Shown in pieces: positions 49,153-61,792 of a stretch of DNA of 64,000 bases. Each line of letters starts with the position of its first letter. Position 1 is the first letter of the stretch. A model generated the notes under the pieces. That model was not told the origin of the DNA, did no database searches, and saw only the letters and a list, made by a program, of their open reading frames with translations. A program made the position numbers and the translations under genes. This DNA is from Thamnaconus septentrionalis (taxonomy: Eukaryota; Chordata; Actinopteri; Tetraodontiformes; Monacanthidae), in assembly GCA_009823395.1 (NCBI GenBank), contig CM020505.1:24024129-24088128 (forward strand), read 5' to 3'.

Positions 49153-50061
49153 CTCACTTGGGAAATGAAACCACAAACCCCAAAATTCCAATTGGATCGC
49201 AGGAAGAAGGAGTTTATTTTTGAACCAATCAGATTGGATGTGTATTGCACATGGAAAGATTTTTCCCTGGTGGAGTTTTGCATGTACGTAGCGATTGTGA
49301 CACAGCACGAAGGGAACTGGCAAGTCAATCTGATGTGAAAGGGACAACCTGATCTCTCCATTTGAAACAAGTCAATCACATTAATAACTGATACTGTAAT
49401 TGAACTGCAATTCCCAGACCTGCTGTTGACACCAAGACTTTGCAGGAGCCCAGGAAGTCAACGATGGATCATCAGGCGTGGAGGGAACTCAGACTCCGGT
49501 GGATTTTTCTCTTTCGGATGGTGAAAAAGTTGACGGCGAGAAAATAACCATGATTGTTGTCACTCTCATCCACAGAAGAAAACTCCCAGTAGTTTCCCGG
49601 CACGCTGATCCGTCGTTCCAGCTGTAAACTGCGGGAGTCAAGTGGGGGGTAAGTAGGGAGAAGCAGTTGCATTAGTGCGACTGGGTCCCCACGGAGCCGA
49701 GGAGCTGGAGAGGGATTAGTGGGACCACTGAGGAACACCTGTCTATCAATGACGGACCCCCCCCCCACCAGAACTCCAGATGGATCTTGGGAGCAGAGGC
49801 CCCATCATAACTTCCTCTTTCATCCTCCCTATTAACACTAATATTTTTTCTGGTTAACCCGCTCCGTAGCCTGCATTTCTGACATTCTGGTTTGGGTGGC
49901 GTTGCCGTCGGGGGGGTGAGGTGGTGGAGGTGGTGGGTGGGGGTGGGGGTGACTTGGCCAGCCAGCTGTGTGCCAGCTGTGCACCAGCAGAACGCTGAGT
50001 GGCGTGGAGAAAGGCCTATTATCTCCCATTCGCACACGCACGCACGCACACACTTACAGTT

Positions 50062-50107
<46 letters not shown>

Positions 50108-50436
50108 CACTCTCTCGTCTTTCACATCCAACGCTGCGGCCCTGCGAAAGTCAAGCGGCCAGATTCTGCAAAAAACATCACGCCTCCCTATACAATACAC
50201 GCATGTGGTCGTTTACACCCCCCCCCACCCACACACACACACAGGAGCTAATTTTCCATCCTCAGACCCCCGTATTGTTTCTTTATTTATTTAATATTTC
50301 TTCTGCACAGGCAGACGCGCAGACGACCCCTGAGCTTCACTTCCTTCCTCTGTGTCATCGCTCCTGACACCAGGGACAAAACAAGTCATTAGTGCCGAGC
50401 CTCAAACCATCTATGCACACGCTTTTCTCTGCCGAC

Positions 50437-50533
50437 TCCCCAGTCAGTCAGCCAGCCAACCAGCCGGTCAATCAGCCAGTCAGCCAGTCAGTCAGTCAGT
50501 CAGTCAGTCAGTCAGTCGGCCAGTCGGCCTCTC

Positions 50534-50571
<38 letters not shown>
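50437..50571 (+). repeat. CAGT array followed by CTG array
   Basis: Degenerate CAGTCAGC/CAGC units become pure CAGT, then after a short spacer a CTG run of about 12 units follows. Confidence 0.95.
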
Positions 50572-50574
50572 GAG

Positions 50575-50780
50575 GATATGAGCAATTAGAAAGGGAAGAC
50601 CTTTTAGCTCTGCCAGATGATTTGCGTCCAAGCTCCTTGCATATGCCTCTAATTCGCTCTGACATTTCATCTCCTCACTTGTCACACTCGTTATTGTGTA
50701 TTACCACAGTGTAAACAGCCATGATGAAGCAATAATCAAATCGGAGGCAATATAATCATTTTGGCCGCTCCCTCTGCGCC
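50575..50780. promoter_or_regulatory. Candidate enhancer island
   Basis: Bordered left by a CTG array, it contains GAGCAATTAGAAAGG, CCTTGCATATGCCTCTAATTC (octamer-like and TAAT), GCAATAATCAAATCGG and AATATAATCATTTTGGCC. Confidence 0.4.
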
Positions 50781-51119
50781 CACTGCGTCCACTGGCTGAA
50801 CCTGTGGGATCCAGCTGCTGAGTCCACAGTCTGTGTGTGTGTGTGTGTGTGTGTGTGTTGGAGGGAGTTGGGGGGGGGGTCAGCCCAGGGGAAATGGATG
50901 ACAGTTACACTACCCCCCGGCCAATTAACTGTCATTCTAGCTGTTGGTTTAACTTGCTGACCTTACCTCTCCTCCGCTGTTTGCCTCATCATTTCCGGAA
51001 CAGAGGACCTCATCTGTGTATGTAAAGCGGACAGGTGACCTTCTGAGGAAAAGGGGGACAAGGTCACAGTTCACCCCATGCGTATTTCTTCTGGTGTGAC
51101 GGCGAGTGCGAGGCGCCAA

Positions 51120-51410
51120 GGAGTCTTCTGGGAATTTTTTTTTTCGCTGGAAAATTCCTGCGGGACTGAAAGGGAGCTATCTGTTATTACTTCCAATTAC
51201 TGGCCAATCTCTCGCTCTATCTACCTGTAAAATGACATTAGGCATGCCTGTTCTCATGGTCTTTTACAGATTAAGACTGTGCGTCTCCGAGATGAGGCCC
51301 TCGGGAGCTCTGGCTGTTCACGCCCGCCCGCTCCCTTCCACTCATCAGCTAACGGAGCGTGCTCAAGTGTCGGCGCTAGCAAAGTTATTGGCATCAAGGG
51401 AGAGAAAGAG
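51120..51410. promoter_or_regulatory. Candidate enhancer island
   Basis: It includes TTATTACTTCCAATTACTGG, CTACCTGTAAAATGACATT and ACAGATTAAGACTG, then a GC-richer half. No repeats until the CTT run at 51475. Confidence 0.35.
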
Positions 51411-52034
51411 TGAAGGCGGCGGCCATGTTTTGTACCCCGGGGTTGAGTGTGGGGTTGCTGCTGGAGCTTTTCTCCTTCTCCTCCTTCTTCTTCTTCTTCT
51501 TCTTCTTCTTCTTCTTTTATTATTTGTCGGCTGTGAATGGGGTTACAGTTCCAAAGAGCGCTGCAGTCTTAGCATGACAAGAGGAGGGGGCGGGCCTGGC
51601 CGGCCCCGCTGACAGAGCGCCCACCCCTCTCTGTTTGCGGCAGCGCCACTTCATTGTGCCCGGCCGCCACCGAGGGACAAAACCCAGAGAGGCGACACAG
51701 CTGGAGGTGGCAGGAGGCTTTCAGGCTGAATGCCGAGCTCGCTCAGCCACTTCTCTGCCCTGTGTCTCCCACTTCCCGTCCTGTCGCTGACAAGAGACGC
51801 CGAGATTTTCTTTCACTTTTGTATTGTCTGCGTAAAGGCCTTTCCTGGAGGGAGCAAGTGTTGCTGAAGGAAGTCTTCAAATTGCTACTAATTGACTCTA
51901 GAATCAGGAATTATTCCTCCTGCGTCCATCATCAATGACTTCCTTCATTTACCTCCTAAAAACAAAACATGGCAACACTGCACTTCTCAGTGTGTTTTCT
52001 TTATGCAGGGAATAATCATAATAATTTGGCATTA

Positions 52035-52057
52035 TTATTATTTATTTATTTATTTTA

Positions 52058-52101
<44 letters not shown>

Positions 52102-52155
52102 CATCATTATTATTATTATAATTACTGTCATTATTATTACTATTATTATTATAGA
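52035..52155 (+). repeat. ATT triplet array
   Basis: About 120 bp of TTA/ATT units with scattered C interruptions. Confidence 0.95.
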
Positions 52156-52484
52156 TTACTGTCTCTATCCCTTCCTCTTATTCTTCTCCATTGACTTGAC
52201 TGGTTATGACAACCTGTTAACTCTACATTTCCTCTGTGAGGCATCAAGTGTTGAACCAGACGAGGATCATTTTTCATTGGCAAACGAGAGACGTCGTCGA
52301 CGGGGTCCTGGTTCTGGCCCAACAATCCCCCTCCAGGCGTTGCATTTAGTTCCCTTATTAAAGCCAGGACTCCAATCTATCCTCATGCCGCCCTTTCATT
52401 CGCTAATAAACACCAACAAAACAAAGGCACGCATGAACGCACACGCATTGCACGTTCACACAGTGGCGGCGGCGGCAGCGCGGC

Positions 52485-52780
52485 TCTCACCGGCCCTCAT
52501 TTGCATGGCAATGCCATTATCTGGCGGCGAGGTGTCACGCTGGAGTGGCTGACAATGTGGCTGACAACAAGTTTATCTAAAGCACAAAGAAAAGTTGGGA
52601 AGAATGGAGTGGATTCTCTGCCTCCTCTCCCCCCTCCAGCTTTAGCACATTGGCTTTAAAAGCAAAGCATGGAAGCATGTCGGCCAGCTTGATCCTCATG
52701 ATAGACTGGCAAAGCCCAGCGCAGGGAGCCTGCAGTAAACAACATGCTCATCTGGATATTTACTCAGCTGACATGCTCCT
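52485..52780. promoter_or_regulatory. Candidate enhancer island with POU octamer
   Basis: A perfect octamer ATTTGCAT (52499-52506) is followed by GCAATGCCATTATCTGG and AACAAGTTTATCTAAAGC (GATA-like), then a repeat-free stretch up to the GATA array. Confidence 0.4.
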
Positions 52781-52805
52781 TTCTTTCTGTGTCTATCATA
52801 ACCCA

Positions 52806-52816
52806 ATGGATGGATG

Positions 52817-52874
<58 letters not shown>
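52806..52874 (+). repeat. GATA tetranucleotide array
   Basis: A short GGAT start followed by about 16 GATA units. Confidence 0.95.
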
Positions 52875-55109
52875 CATTATCCCAATGGTGTTAAAACTGC
52901 AGAATTCTCAAGAGGTTTTGTTGATTGGAAAACATCACCATAACACAGTAAATTAGTGAAGCGTTCATTTTGGTCAAACTGTGCCCTCAAAATGAAGAAT
53001 TTCCAGCTAGTTTTCAGTAATGAATTCTTAAATTGCTCTGATGTAGCTGTGTTTGAAATAATAGCTGAGAGAATGAAGGTCGCCCTGTGTGGCGGCAGTG
53101 GTTAACGATGGCGGATATTGGATCTCTTGCAGACACGTGAGCGAGGAGCTTGGAGCTAGAGACGACTGTGGACGCCGCCGGTGCGCAGGAAGACAATCAA
53201 TAGTGGGGTTTTACAAGCTGGACACTGGTAGGCATCATCATTACACAGCCAAGCCCTCTCACCTGCTGTTATCGACCCTCTCTCAGGTTCACAGCAGCGC
53301 TGAGCAACGCCGCCGCTCGCCCGGTGATGTCATACACGCGCGTCTGATTTGTAGCGGCAAAGCAAACAAACCTGTCTGGGTCACGGCGTAATGCGCCGGG
53401 ACGCTAGCGCCGCTATCAGCGCTATCCGTGTTTGAATAAATCACTGGTGGCGGCGGATTGCAAAATACGGCGTGACGATAAGTTGGAGCTGGCGCGTCCA
53501 GTCGGTGTCTCCGTTGTTCCTGCGCTCTGCTGATAAGCAGCCTCGGCTCTGCCGGCTGAAGAATTCCTCGCACGCGGTTTGGAAGGCCAACGCTCCCAGC
53601 CGCAACTCCACAACAATGATTCGCCACTAAACTGTTTGAATGCGCACACAGTGTTTCCTTACCTAAAGAAGCGTGTTGCTTCAGTCTTCTGCTGCATTCA
53701 CTCCACTGTTTGTAATCGATTTAAGGGAGCAGTGTGTGAAATGTCCCAGCATCTAATGGTGACAAAGTCCACTGCAAACAAAGTCTGTGTCCATTGCCGC
53801 TTTTCCGATGTTCCACTTTCCCGCTCACATCCCTCAAAACCAGCAGGGACACGCTTTCAATCTTTAGACGCTTGCACAAAAAGACCAAAAACAGACGCAC
53901 AAACATTGACTTGTAGCGGCTTTATTCAGCTAAAACACGCACGTGTATAAACTATCCCTTCACACGTTGCACATTCAGGGCTTGAAAGTCAGCCAAGCAC
54001 TAAAGTGAGGTCAAGGGTCGCACTGATTCTTTGAAGAGATGATGCAAGATCCAAGTATGTAAAGCGCTTGACATGAAAAACGAGAGGCGCGTTGCTTCTG
54101 TTTGTTCAACCTCGAGCAAACAGCGCTGCGACGGAGGTGCACAACACAAAGAGCTGGGAGGAACATTCCTCAGCTGTCACCTGCAGGTGCCACAGCCCAG
54201 GCCCGGTGCGGGCCGTGTTCCCCGAGACACCGCTCTGTTTCATTAAGCTGAAAATCTGCAGGTGGGATTCCAGAAAAATCAACGCTGCTTCCATGTTTCC
54301 CTGGAGAGACTTTTTTAAAAAAGAGTTTTCGTATTGGGGGGAAACAGCATCTGAACGGCAGCGATGGACTCAGTCCACGGCGTGAAGCTGTGAGAGTGGA
54401 AGTCACACAGGAAGGCGGACTCGACTAGAAGACTCGACTTCCCTCCTCCTCGTGCACGTGCACCAGCGAGCACGCACGCACACACACACACACACTGGGA
54501 GTTCTGCCTTTACATTACCAGTATTAAAAAAGGAGAGGACTCTCTTAATAAAGTCTATTAATCACAGCGGGGGAGTGGGTTCATGGGTTCACCCGCTGGT
54601 GGCGCTCTCTAATCAATCAAGTGGGCCGCCGCCGCCGCTAATGTCTCCACGCTGGATGTAGCAAAGGCCCTCGTCTGACAGCGTTCCAAGAGGAAGAATT
54701 GATGAAGTCCCGAGAAGAGCGTGCAGCCAATCCCACTGCTGGAGTCGTCGACGCTACGCCGCCCTTATCCTCTCCACCCGCCAGGGCAGAGAAGACAGAG
54801 GCCTCCATCACGCATGAAGTCTGAGCAAATATCAGGAAACGTCCAGAAATATGTCGTCTCATTAACGGCCCGGAGTGAAAGCTGCTGCCGTGGCATTTGT
54901 CGAGTGTGTGCGAAGTGTAAAAGCGCTGTCCGACAAGGCGGCCGCTGTGTCGGCCACGTCAGGCCCTCACTGCGCTGTGATCCTCTCACAGGCCGCACAA
55001 AATGTGTCTTATTGGTTGGCGAGGGGCAGCGAAATTCCCTGCGACACTGCCGACCAGCCGACAAAGCTGAGAAAAACACAGAGCTGAGAGCTTGACAGGG
55101 AGGACGTCA

Positions 55110-55530
55110 GGACGGAGGAGGCCAGGAGGAGGCCAGGAGGAGAGGCCAGGAGGAGGCCAGGAGGAGGCCAGGAGGAGGCCAGGAGGAAGAGGCCAGGAGG
55201 AGGCCAGGAGGAGGAGGCCAGGAGGAGGCCAGGAGGAGGCCAGGAGGAAGAGGCCAGGAGGAGGCCAGGAGGAGGAGGCCAGGAGGAGGCCAGGAGGAAG
55301 AGGCCAGGAGGAGGTGGAAGAGGCCAGGAGGAGGCCAGGAGGAGGCCAGGAGGAAGAGGCCAGGAGGAGGAGGCCAGGAGGAGGTGGAAGAGGAGGCCAG
55401 GAGGAGGCCAGGAGGCCAGGAGGAAGAGGCTAGGAGGAGGTGGAAGAGGAGGCCAGGAGGAGGCCAGGAGGAGGTGGAAGAGGAGGCCAGGAGGAGGCCA
55501 GGAGGAGGTGGAAGAGGAGGCCAGGAGGCC
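55110..55530 (+). repeat. GGCCAGGAGGA minisatellite
   Basis: About 420 bp built from GGCCAGGAGGA, GGCCAGGAGGAAGA and GGTGGAAGAGGAGGCC units. Early units are short; later ones alternate with the GTGGAAGAGGA variant, suggesting a growing higher-order repeat. Confidence 0.95.
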
Positions 55531-55784
55531 GAATGCTGCTGCTGTTGTCTTTTTACAAAGCCGTGGCTGTGCTCTGCCTATGAGAGGAGGAGGAACTGAG
55601 GGACGTGGTGAGGAGGCTCCTGGGTTCCTCTACAGAAAACATTAGAAAACCATTTCCAGAAACACACAGACAATAATAATTATTATAATAATAATGATGA
55701 TAATAATGGTAATAATAATAATAATCATAATAATCATAATAATAAATCTCTTAAAATCCTTTTGACAAATGTCAACTCTAACCA

Positions 55785-55995
55785 ACTAACACTCTGAGAG
55801 CTGGGCATGAAAAAAGACCTGGAAAGTTGGGAGCATATTGAGGCAGAGTGGTGTTTTTCTGGCGGAAGGCTTCATAAGAACCCTTATTGCCTTTACTTTT
55901 GTCCTGAGGAGGGAAAAAAACTGGGAGAGGGCTTTGCTCTGCTTCAAAGCTGCATTTCCATAATTGCCCTGTAACTCAGGCCGTCTGAGGGGATC
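55785..55995. promoter_or_regulatory. Candidate enhancer island
   Basis: Unique sequence between an AAT array and a G-rich run, with CCTTATTGCCTTTACTTTTG and GCATTTCCATAATTGCCC. It lies about 5.7 kb beyond the irx3 stop codon. Confidence 0.35.
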
Positions 55996-56077
55996 TGAAG
56001 TGGGGGGTGGGGGTCGGGGGGTGGGGGGCTGCTGAGAAAAGCGCAATCTCTCAGCTGGGTGAACAGCGAGGAGGCCC

Positions 56078-56116
<39 letters not shown>

Positions 56117-56428
56117 CCTCCAGCCACTGACATCCCCTCTTCCCCACTTGTTGCCTTTTGGATTTGCCTGAAAGAAATTCATCTCTGTAACCTCCGTCAA
56201 CAAAAGGCATGAAATCAACGGCCCAGCCTGGAACCCAGCGTCTCCCCCTGCAGCTCCTGCTGCTGCTGCAGCTCCTGCAGCTCCTGCTGCTCCTGCAGCT
56301 CCTGCAGCTCCGGCCCAAGAGAATCTCACTTTGTCCTTTTTTTGTTACTTGGTGCAAGGAAAACACACACACATACATACAACAAGCCCACTCACTCTCT
56401 TCCTGGACTGACTGGTTGTTCTTTAACG

Positions 56429-56429
<1 letters not shown>

Positions 56430-56497
<68 letters not shown>
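56430..56497 (+). repeat. CTG triplet array (about 22 units)
   Basis: A pure CTG run in the irx3 3' flank. Confidence 0.95.
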
Positions 56498-56500
<3 letters not shown>

Positions 56501-56685
56501 CACTCTCCAGTCTCAATAATGGATGCACCATAAAACATGCAGGAGACACAGAAGTCACACATCTCTTGTTGGTGGTGGTGGTGGTGGTGGGGGGGGGGTG
56601 ACTGGTCCGCCAGCCCCTCCCTCCTCCACCAGTCCCACTCAGCTCCTCAGTGGACAAGTTGCAGTGCAGCGCTGCGGCCTGTGAG

Positions 56686-56690
<5 letters not shown>

Positions 56691-56746
<56 letters not shown>

Positions 56747-56862
56747 TGTGCGGGACTTGTTGTTGCTGAAACAGATCTCCCACCTCCCCGACACCCTCCT
56801 CCTCCTCCTCCCTCCTCCTCCTCCTCCTGTGGTCAGCAGCCAGCACGCAGGGCCCAGTCAGT

Positions 56863-56957
<95 letters not shown>
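56691..56957 (+). repeat. GT, CTC and GA arrays
   Basis: A GT array (56691-56744), a CTC run (56795-56829) and a pure GA array (56869-56957) lie within 270 bp. Confidence 0.95.
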
Positions 56958-56959
<2 letters not shown>

Positions 56960-57183
56960 CGAGAGAGAGAGGGTTGAGAGGTCCGGGGGGCTCATAAAGG
57001 ATCAGTGGTCCGGTGACCAACTTGTGAGAGTCTGACTGGGTCCAGTTGACATTTGTCCTGCTCACTGCTTTGGGGGTTGGGGGGTGAGGGGGGGTCCGAG
57101 GCACCAGGAGGGGCTTCGATGACAGAAGGAGTGGGCTCCTCCAATGAGCTGCTTTGCTGTTTATTTACTTCAACACCCCCCCA

Positions 57184-57219
<36 letters not shown>

Positions 57220-57581
57220 CTGATGGCTCCATTGGCCGCCAGGAGCTCTCAGTCCACCTTCTTCTCCCCAGAAGATCAATGACGGCAGCAGAAGACAGAT
57301 TAGATTTCCTCTTTAATGATTCCATCTTTCTCACATTTTTCCTCTTCTAAATGGCTGTTTAACAGCACATTAGAGCCCCCCCACATGTAGCTGGCTGTAT
57401 GTAGCCCTGTCTTCAGCCACTGAGAGCAACGTGATACAGCATCATGCAATGGCTTTATTAGGTTATTTATTTTTATTATTGGAAAAAGGCTTTTGATGCA
57501 AGAACTCATAGTGGGAATAACTGTGAGCCTAGAAGCTCTCGTTCACACTGCAGCATGTCAGTCATCTATTCTGATTATTTA

Positions 57582-57615
<34 letters not shown>

Positions 57616-58000
57616 CATTATTGTTATTATTGGTATTATTAATATTATTATTATTAGTAGTAATATCATTATTATTATTATTACAGGCGAACCACTTGGC
57701 TTCCCCTCGGTTCTGAGCTCGCAGCACTCAGCAGAACAGCAGCGCAGCAGAGGACTGACAGTCAGTGTTGATTATTGCTCATCAAGCAGCAACAACATCC
57801 GCTGGAAGCGGGCGACCAGCTGCACCGAGCCGCGGCTCTGGCCGCAGCGGTGTGAGCTCAGGCCTCTCATTGGCTCCCTGGAAGCGGCTGCAGGTTCGAC
57901 ACGTATGACGACACAAGCAACCCTGATGACTTTGTTTCTGTCGGGACGTTTTAATCCCTGATTTCATGCGCCGCTCCGAGGAGAGAGAGGCCCCGAGCAC

Positions 58001-58062
<62 letters not shown>

Positions 58063-58193
58063 ACAACACCTCCATTCAGCGGCATTGAAACACTGGAATT
58101 TGCTCTCAGGGCCTTCAGCAGCAACTTCCGGTAAACGGCAGCAGGATCGAGCAGCGTTATTGACACTCATGAAACAACAAACGACCGAATATA

Positions 58194-58268
58194 GAGAGAT
58201 AGAGAGATAGAGAGATAGAGAGAGATAGAGAGATAGAGAGATAGAGAGATAGATAGAGAGATAGATAA
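58194..58268 (+). repeat. AGAGAT/AGAT array
   Basis: Units of AGAGAGAT and AGAT alternate over 75 bp. Confidence 0.95.
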
Positions 58269-59583
58269 ATAATTATCCCAATAGTGTAAAAAATAATTTA
58301 AAAAAAAAAACTAGCAAAAAAAATTAATCAACAAAGTAAAACTAGAAATGAAATGAGTTAATTCAACCATTAATATTTACCAGGACATGCAGGTCTTATT
58401 GAATAGCATGTGATTATTAATAATTGATTGATTGAGATTATGACGCTGATCATGCAAAAAAAAACAAAAAAAAAAAACAAACCTGAAGGCAACAGGAAAG
58501 GGGGAAAATATCAATGCAATGTGACAACAATGAAAAGGATAATTAGAGCACTTCTATTGACTGCGCGCGGAGTTTGACGGTCGCCTCGAGGTGGACAGTG
58601 ATTGGCCAGAGTGAGTCAAGACTCAGCTGACTGGGTGTCCGTGAAGAGCCTGGAGGCCCTGAACGCCTCACACTCCACACTCATTGACCATCTGATGACG
58701 TCACTGCTGCGTGTTTTTACTTCCTTAAAATGCATCAAGTTAGAGCACCGCGCAAGTCCTTTAAAAAAACAACCGTATCGTTGTATCAAAGTCCATAATC
58801 ATGAAAGGAAACAAAGTCAGAGGGGAAAATGTCGCCCTTGGCCGTTTTAAATAAAAATAATAATTCTCTATTATTTGCCCGCTTTTTCCAAGTTGCTTTC
58901 ACTGCCTCATCCTGTTGAAGTCTTGAGCTCTTTGAAGAGTAAGAGAGAAAAAAATACCCGCATGTCGACACTATTGTTTTGTTGTTTTAGTTAATAAATT
59001 CTTGTTTCATTGACGGTATTTTATATTTTATTTCACGTTTAAAATTTAAGAGGCCAGCAGCGACTTCAATATTTTTTGATGGATAATTGTGAAGTTTTTC
59101 CGTCGTGAAGTCGAAGCACCAGCGGGTTTCTCTTCGAGTCAACAGCTGCTGCAGTTTCTGAAGTTGAAAAGAAAAGTGAAACATATTCCCCGAAATAAAA
59201 TGTCGCCGTTTTCCTTTTATTGATTTTAATATATTTAAAAGAAAATTAAAAACAGTACGAGTTTGCATGTCCGAGTAGCTTTTTTACAAGCGGCTGGATA
59301 ATTATTAGGTCGGTTGGTTTATTGTGTGCGTGAAAAGGATCCTGGTTAAACTGCGTGGCTTTATTTTGAAAATGCATGAGGGGGGGGGTCCCGATTTTAT
59401 CGAGTTAATTCTTTTTAAAACGATCTTCTCTCTTGTGACAAAAAAAAACAAACAAAAACGTTTAGTTGCATGAATGTGTAACAGATTCAATGCCATAGAT
59501 TAGTTACAAACAAATGTAAAAAATAATAATAATGAATGAAAAACGAATAACGATAATTTGTTGCACAAACAAAATGTGTGTTT

Positions 59584-59630
<47 letters not shown>

Positions 59631-60199
59631 CCTTCCGCCGAACTGACTGCGAGTGTCTGTAGAGGGAGCTCCAACACTAAGTTTACATAAAGTTGCCGCG
59701 GCGCGAGCGCTCCGTGCAAAAATGTTCACACACGGCGGACAAACAAAATAAATGATGTTATTATTCGTCATCATCCGCAGACCATATATTACAATTACAC
59801 CGCAGTCAGTTGCGGCGGGCGGCGTTTATAGATGCGGGGAACGGCGCGTGATGTATGCGGGGAGCGGGCGCGTTCCAAATTGAGCGTGATGAGATGCGGG
59901 AGAAGGAAAATCCATCTTTTGGGTTCAGATGATCGGAACCTCCGTCAGCTGCAGCGGCGGCAGCGATGCCTCAGCCCCGTTTCATTCGCTTAAAATCTCA
60001 CAAATATGCGCGGGAAATTAATGCGGGAATTATTCATTTTTAACACGAGCTGCCGTTCGGTTAATCCCGCGACATTAATATCGGAATATGCGCCGCTGTT
60101 GCGGATAATTATTCTAAAGTCCCTCCACGAGAAGAACAAAAAAAAAAAGAAAGTGATAAATCCCTCCAGAAAATGTAGCTGAACAGGTTTGTTTCGCTT

Positions 60200-60248
<49 letters not shown>

Positions 60249-60373
60249 TGCAATTTAAGAATGCAGTCGCACGATAATAAAAACAACCATGCAATTAAAA
60301 GAAAAATCAGCAGCAAAAATAATGAACCTCGCCCCCCAAAAAACAATCCTGTCCTTAAAGTTGCAGCAGTTCA

Positions 60374-60379
60374 TTTATT
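60374..60379 (-). terminator. irx3a: Polyadenylation signal AATAAA for irx3
   Basis: This is the only AATAAA on the minus strand between the irx3 stop codon and 60350. It is followed on the transcript strand by a run with TTGTTTTTTGGGG, a typical U/GU-rich downstream element. Cleavage would fall near 60350-60362. Confidence 0.55.
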
Positions 60380-60422
60380 AGCCAAAAATATAGACTTTTC
60401 TTGTACAATTTTGGTTCACAAG

Positions 60423-60430
60423 TATGTACA
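60423..60430 (-). promoter_or_regulatory. Pumilio-type element TGTACATA in irx3 3' UTR
   Basis: An exact match to the Pumilio consensus UGUANAUA lies about 45 nt upstream of the irx3 poly(A) signal on the transcript strand. The surroundings are AT-rich and free of simple repeats. An 8-mer can occur by chance, so function is inferred only. Confidence 0.35.
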
Positions 60431-61218
60431 TATTCTTAACTTTATATACAAAAAAACATCTGAACATCAAATCCTCACAGAACTTACAAAAAGAAAAACG
60501 GGGGAAAATAAAAAGGAAATCACAGACTACAGGGTTCATACATTATTACATTAGCGGTTCTTTTTTTCTTTTCTTTTTTTACACAGGACATGCTTACAAT
60601 GTAAGTATACAGAGATGTATTATTCTTATTTTACATTCCATATTCAAATAAAATGAGTGGAGGGGGGAGAAATAAAACGAGTGTGTGGCGTGACAGGCTG
60701 GGGGGGTTTGAGGCCTGAAATACGCACGAGGTTTGAAAATGAAAAATGCAACGATGATGCGATGAAGAGCTGAAACACACACAGTGCTGGACCCGCAACT
60801 CAACTCGTCTGCATGACGACAACACGTGATCGAACACAGGGCCTCGGAGGAGGCACAGCGCGCACATGGATGAACCAGAATTAGGAAAAGAAAAAAAATA
60901 GATGGCTAATTTGGATAAATATGGCGTTTAAGAAATGAGGGGGACTCGTGGCATGGCATCAAAACCCCCCAGAAATCACCTGCTGACACTTCACATCCAT
61001 TTGAACTAGGAGGAAAAAAAGCTCTTTTTCATTTTGTTTTCAACCACCCCTCCTCCTCCTCCTCCTCCTCCTCCTCCTTCTCCCTTTTCTTCTTCTTCTG
61101 CATCCAAGGCACTAAATCTTTGTGAAATTGTGGCGATTCATGTGAAGACACACCGGGCTTTCAATGAATGTGGTGTTGAATGAAAATTTCAAAGAGGGGA
61201 GAAGAAGTTTAAGCGAGT

Positions 61219-61252
<34 letters not shown>

Positions 61253-61391
61253 CAGAAAAAAAGAAAAGAAAAGAATTCAGCTTTGGGGCCTAATTGACGC
61301 GCGGCGGTTCCAACCGTGTGGCGAGCGAGAGGAGCGAAAGATTCTCATCCTAGTACACTCTTTCTTTTCTTTTAAATGCTTTCTGATGAGG

Positions 61392-61458
<67 letters not shown>

Positions 61459-61687
61459 ACTAGCCACTTTAACACTGTTCATCTGCGTGTCTCAAAAGCA
61501 ACAGATAAAAAAACAACAAAGACGAACCAAAAAAAATAATAAACAGGTAAAGAGAAAGGAGGTCTAAAATAATAATAATATTAATAATAATAATAACAAT
61601 AATAATAATAACAAGTGATGTATGGCGGGCACTGCGCTACAGTGTCTCTGTTGTGTGTCTGTGGTGCTTTGTGATGGTCTCAGTGTC

Positions 61688-61758
61688 TCAGTGTCGGGGA
61701 CAGGTACCTGTGACTGCAGTCTCTGAACTCTTGTCCTCCTGCCTGCCGCTGCCGCTGC

Positions 61759-61792
<34 letters not shown>

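Larger units (their letters stand above)
60350..61687 (-). other. irx3a: irx3 3' UTR
   Basis: The region runs from the irx3 stop codon to a single AATAAA signal on the minus strand (TTTATT at 60374-60379), giving about 1.3 kb of 3' UTR. On the transcript strand a T/G-rich stretch follows the signal, as expected of a downstream element. The UTR contains an AT-repeat array (61568-61616), a CA array (61396-61455), a poly(A) run (61221-61250, poly(T) in the transcript) and a CTC array (about 61049-61078). The distal 200 bp is repeat-free and AT-rich. Extent is inferred from the signal; no transcript was seen. Confidence 0.6.

Noticed and set aside
55944..57104. 386-aa minus-strand open frame
   Set aside because: It is stitched from CT, CA and CTG arrays (poly-Ser, His-Thr) with no recognisable domain.
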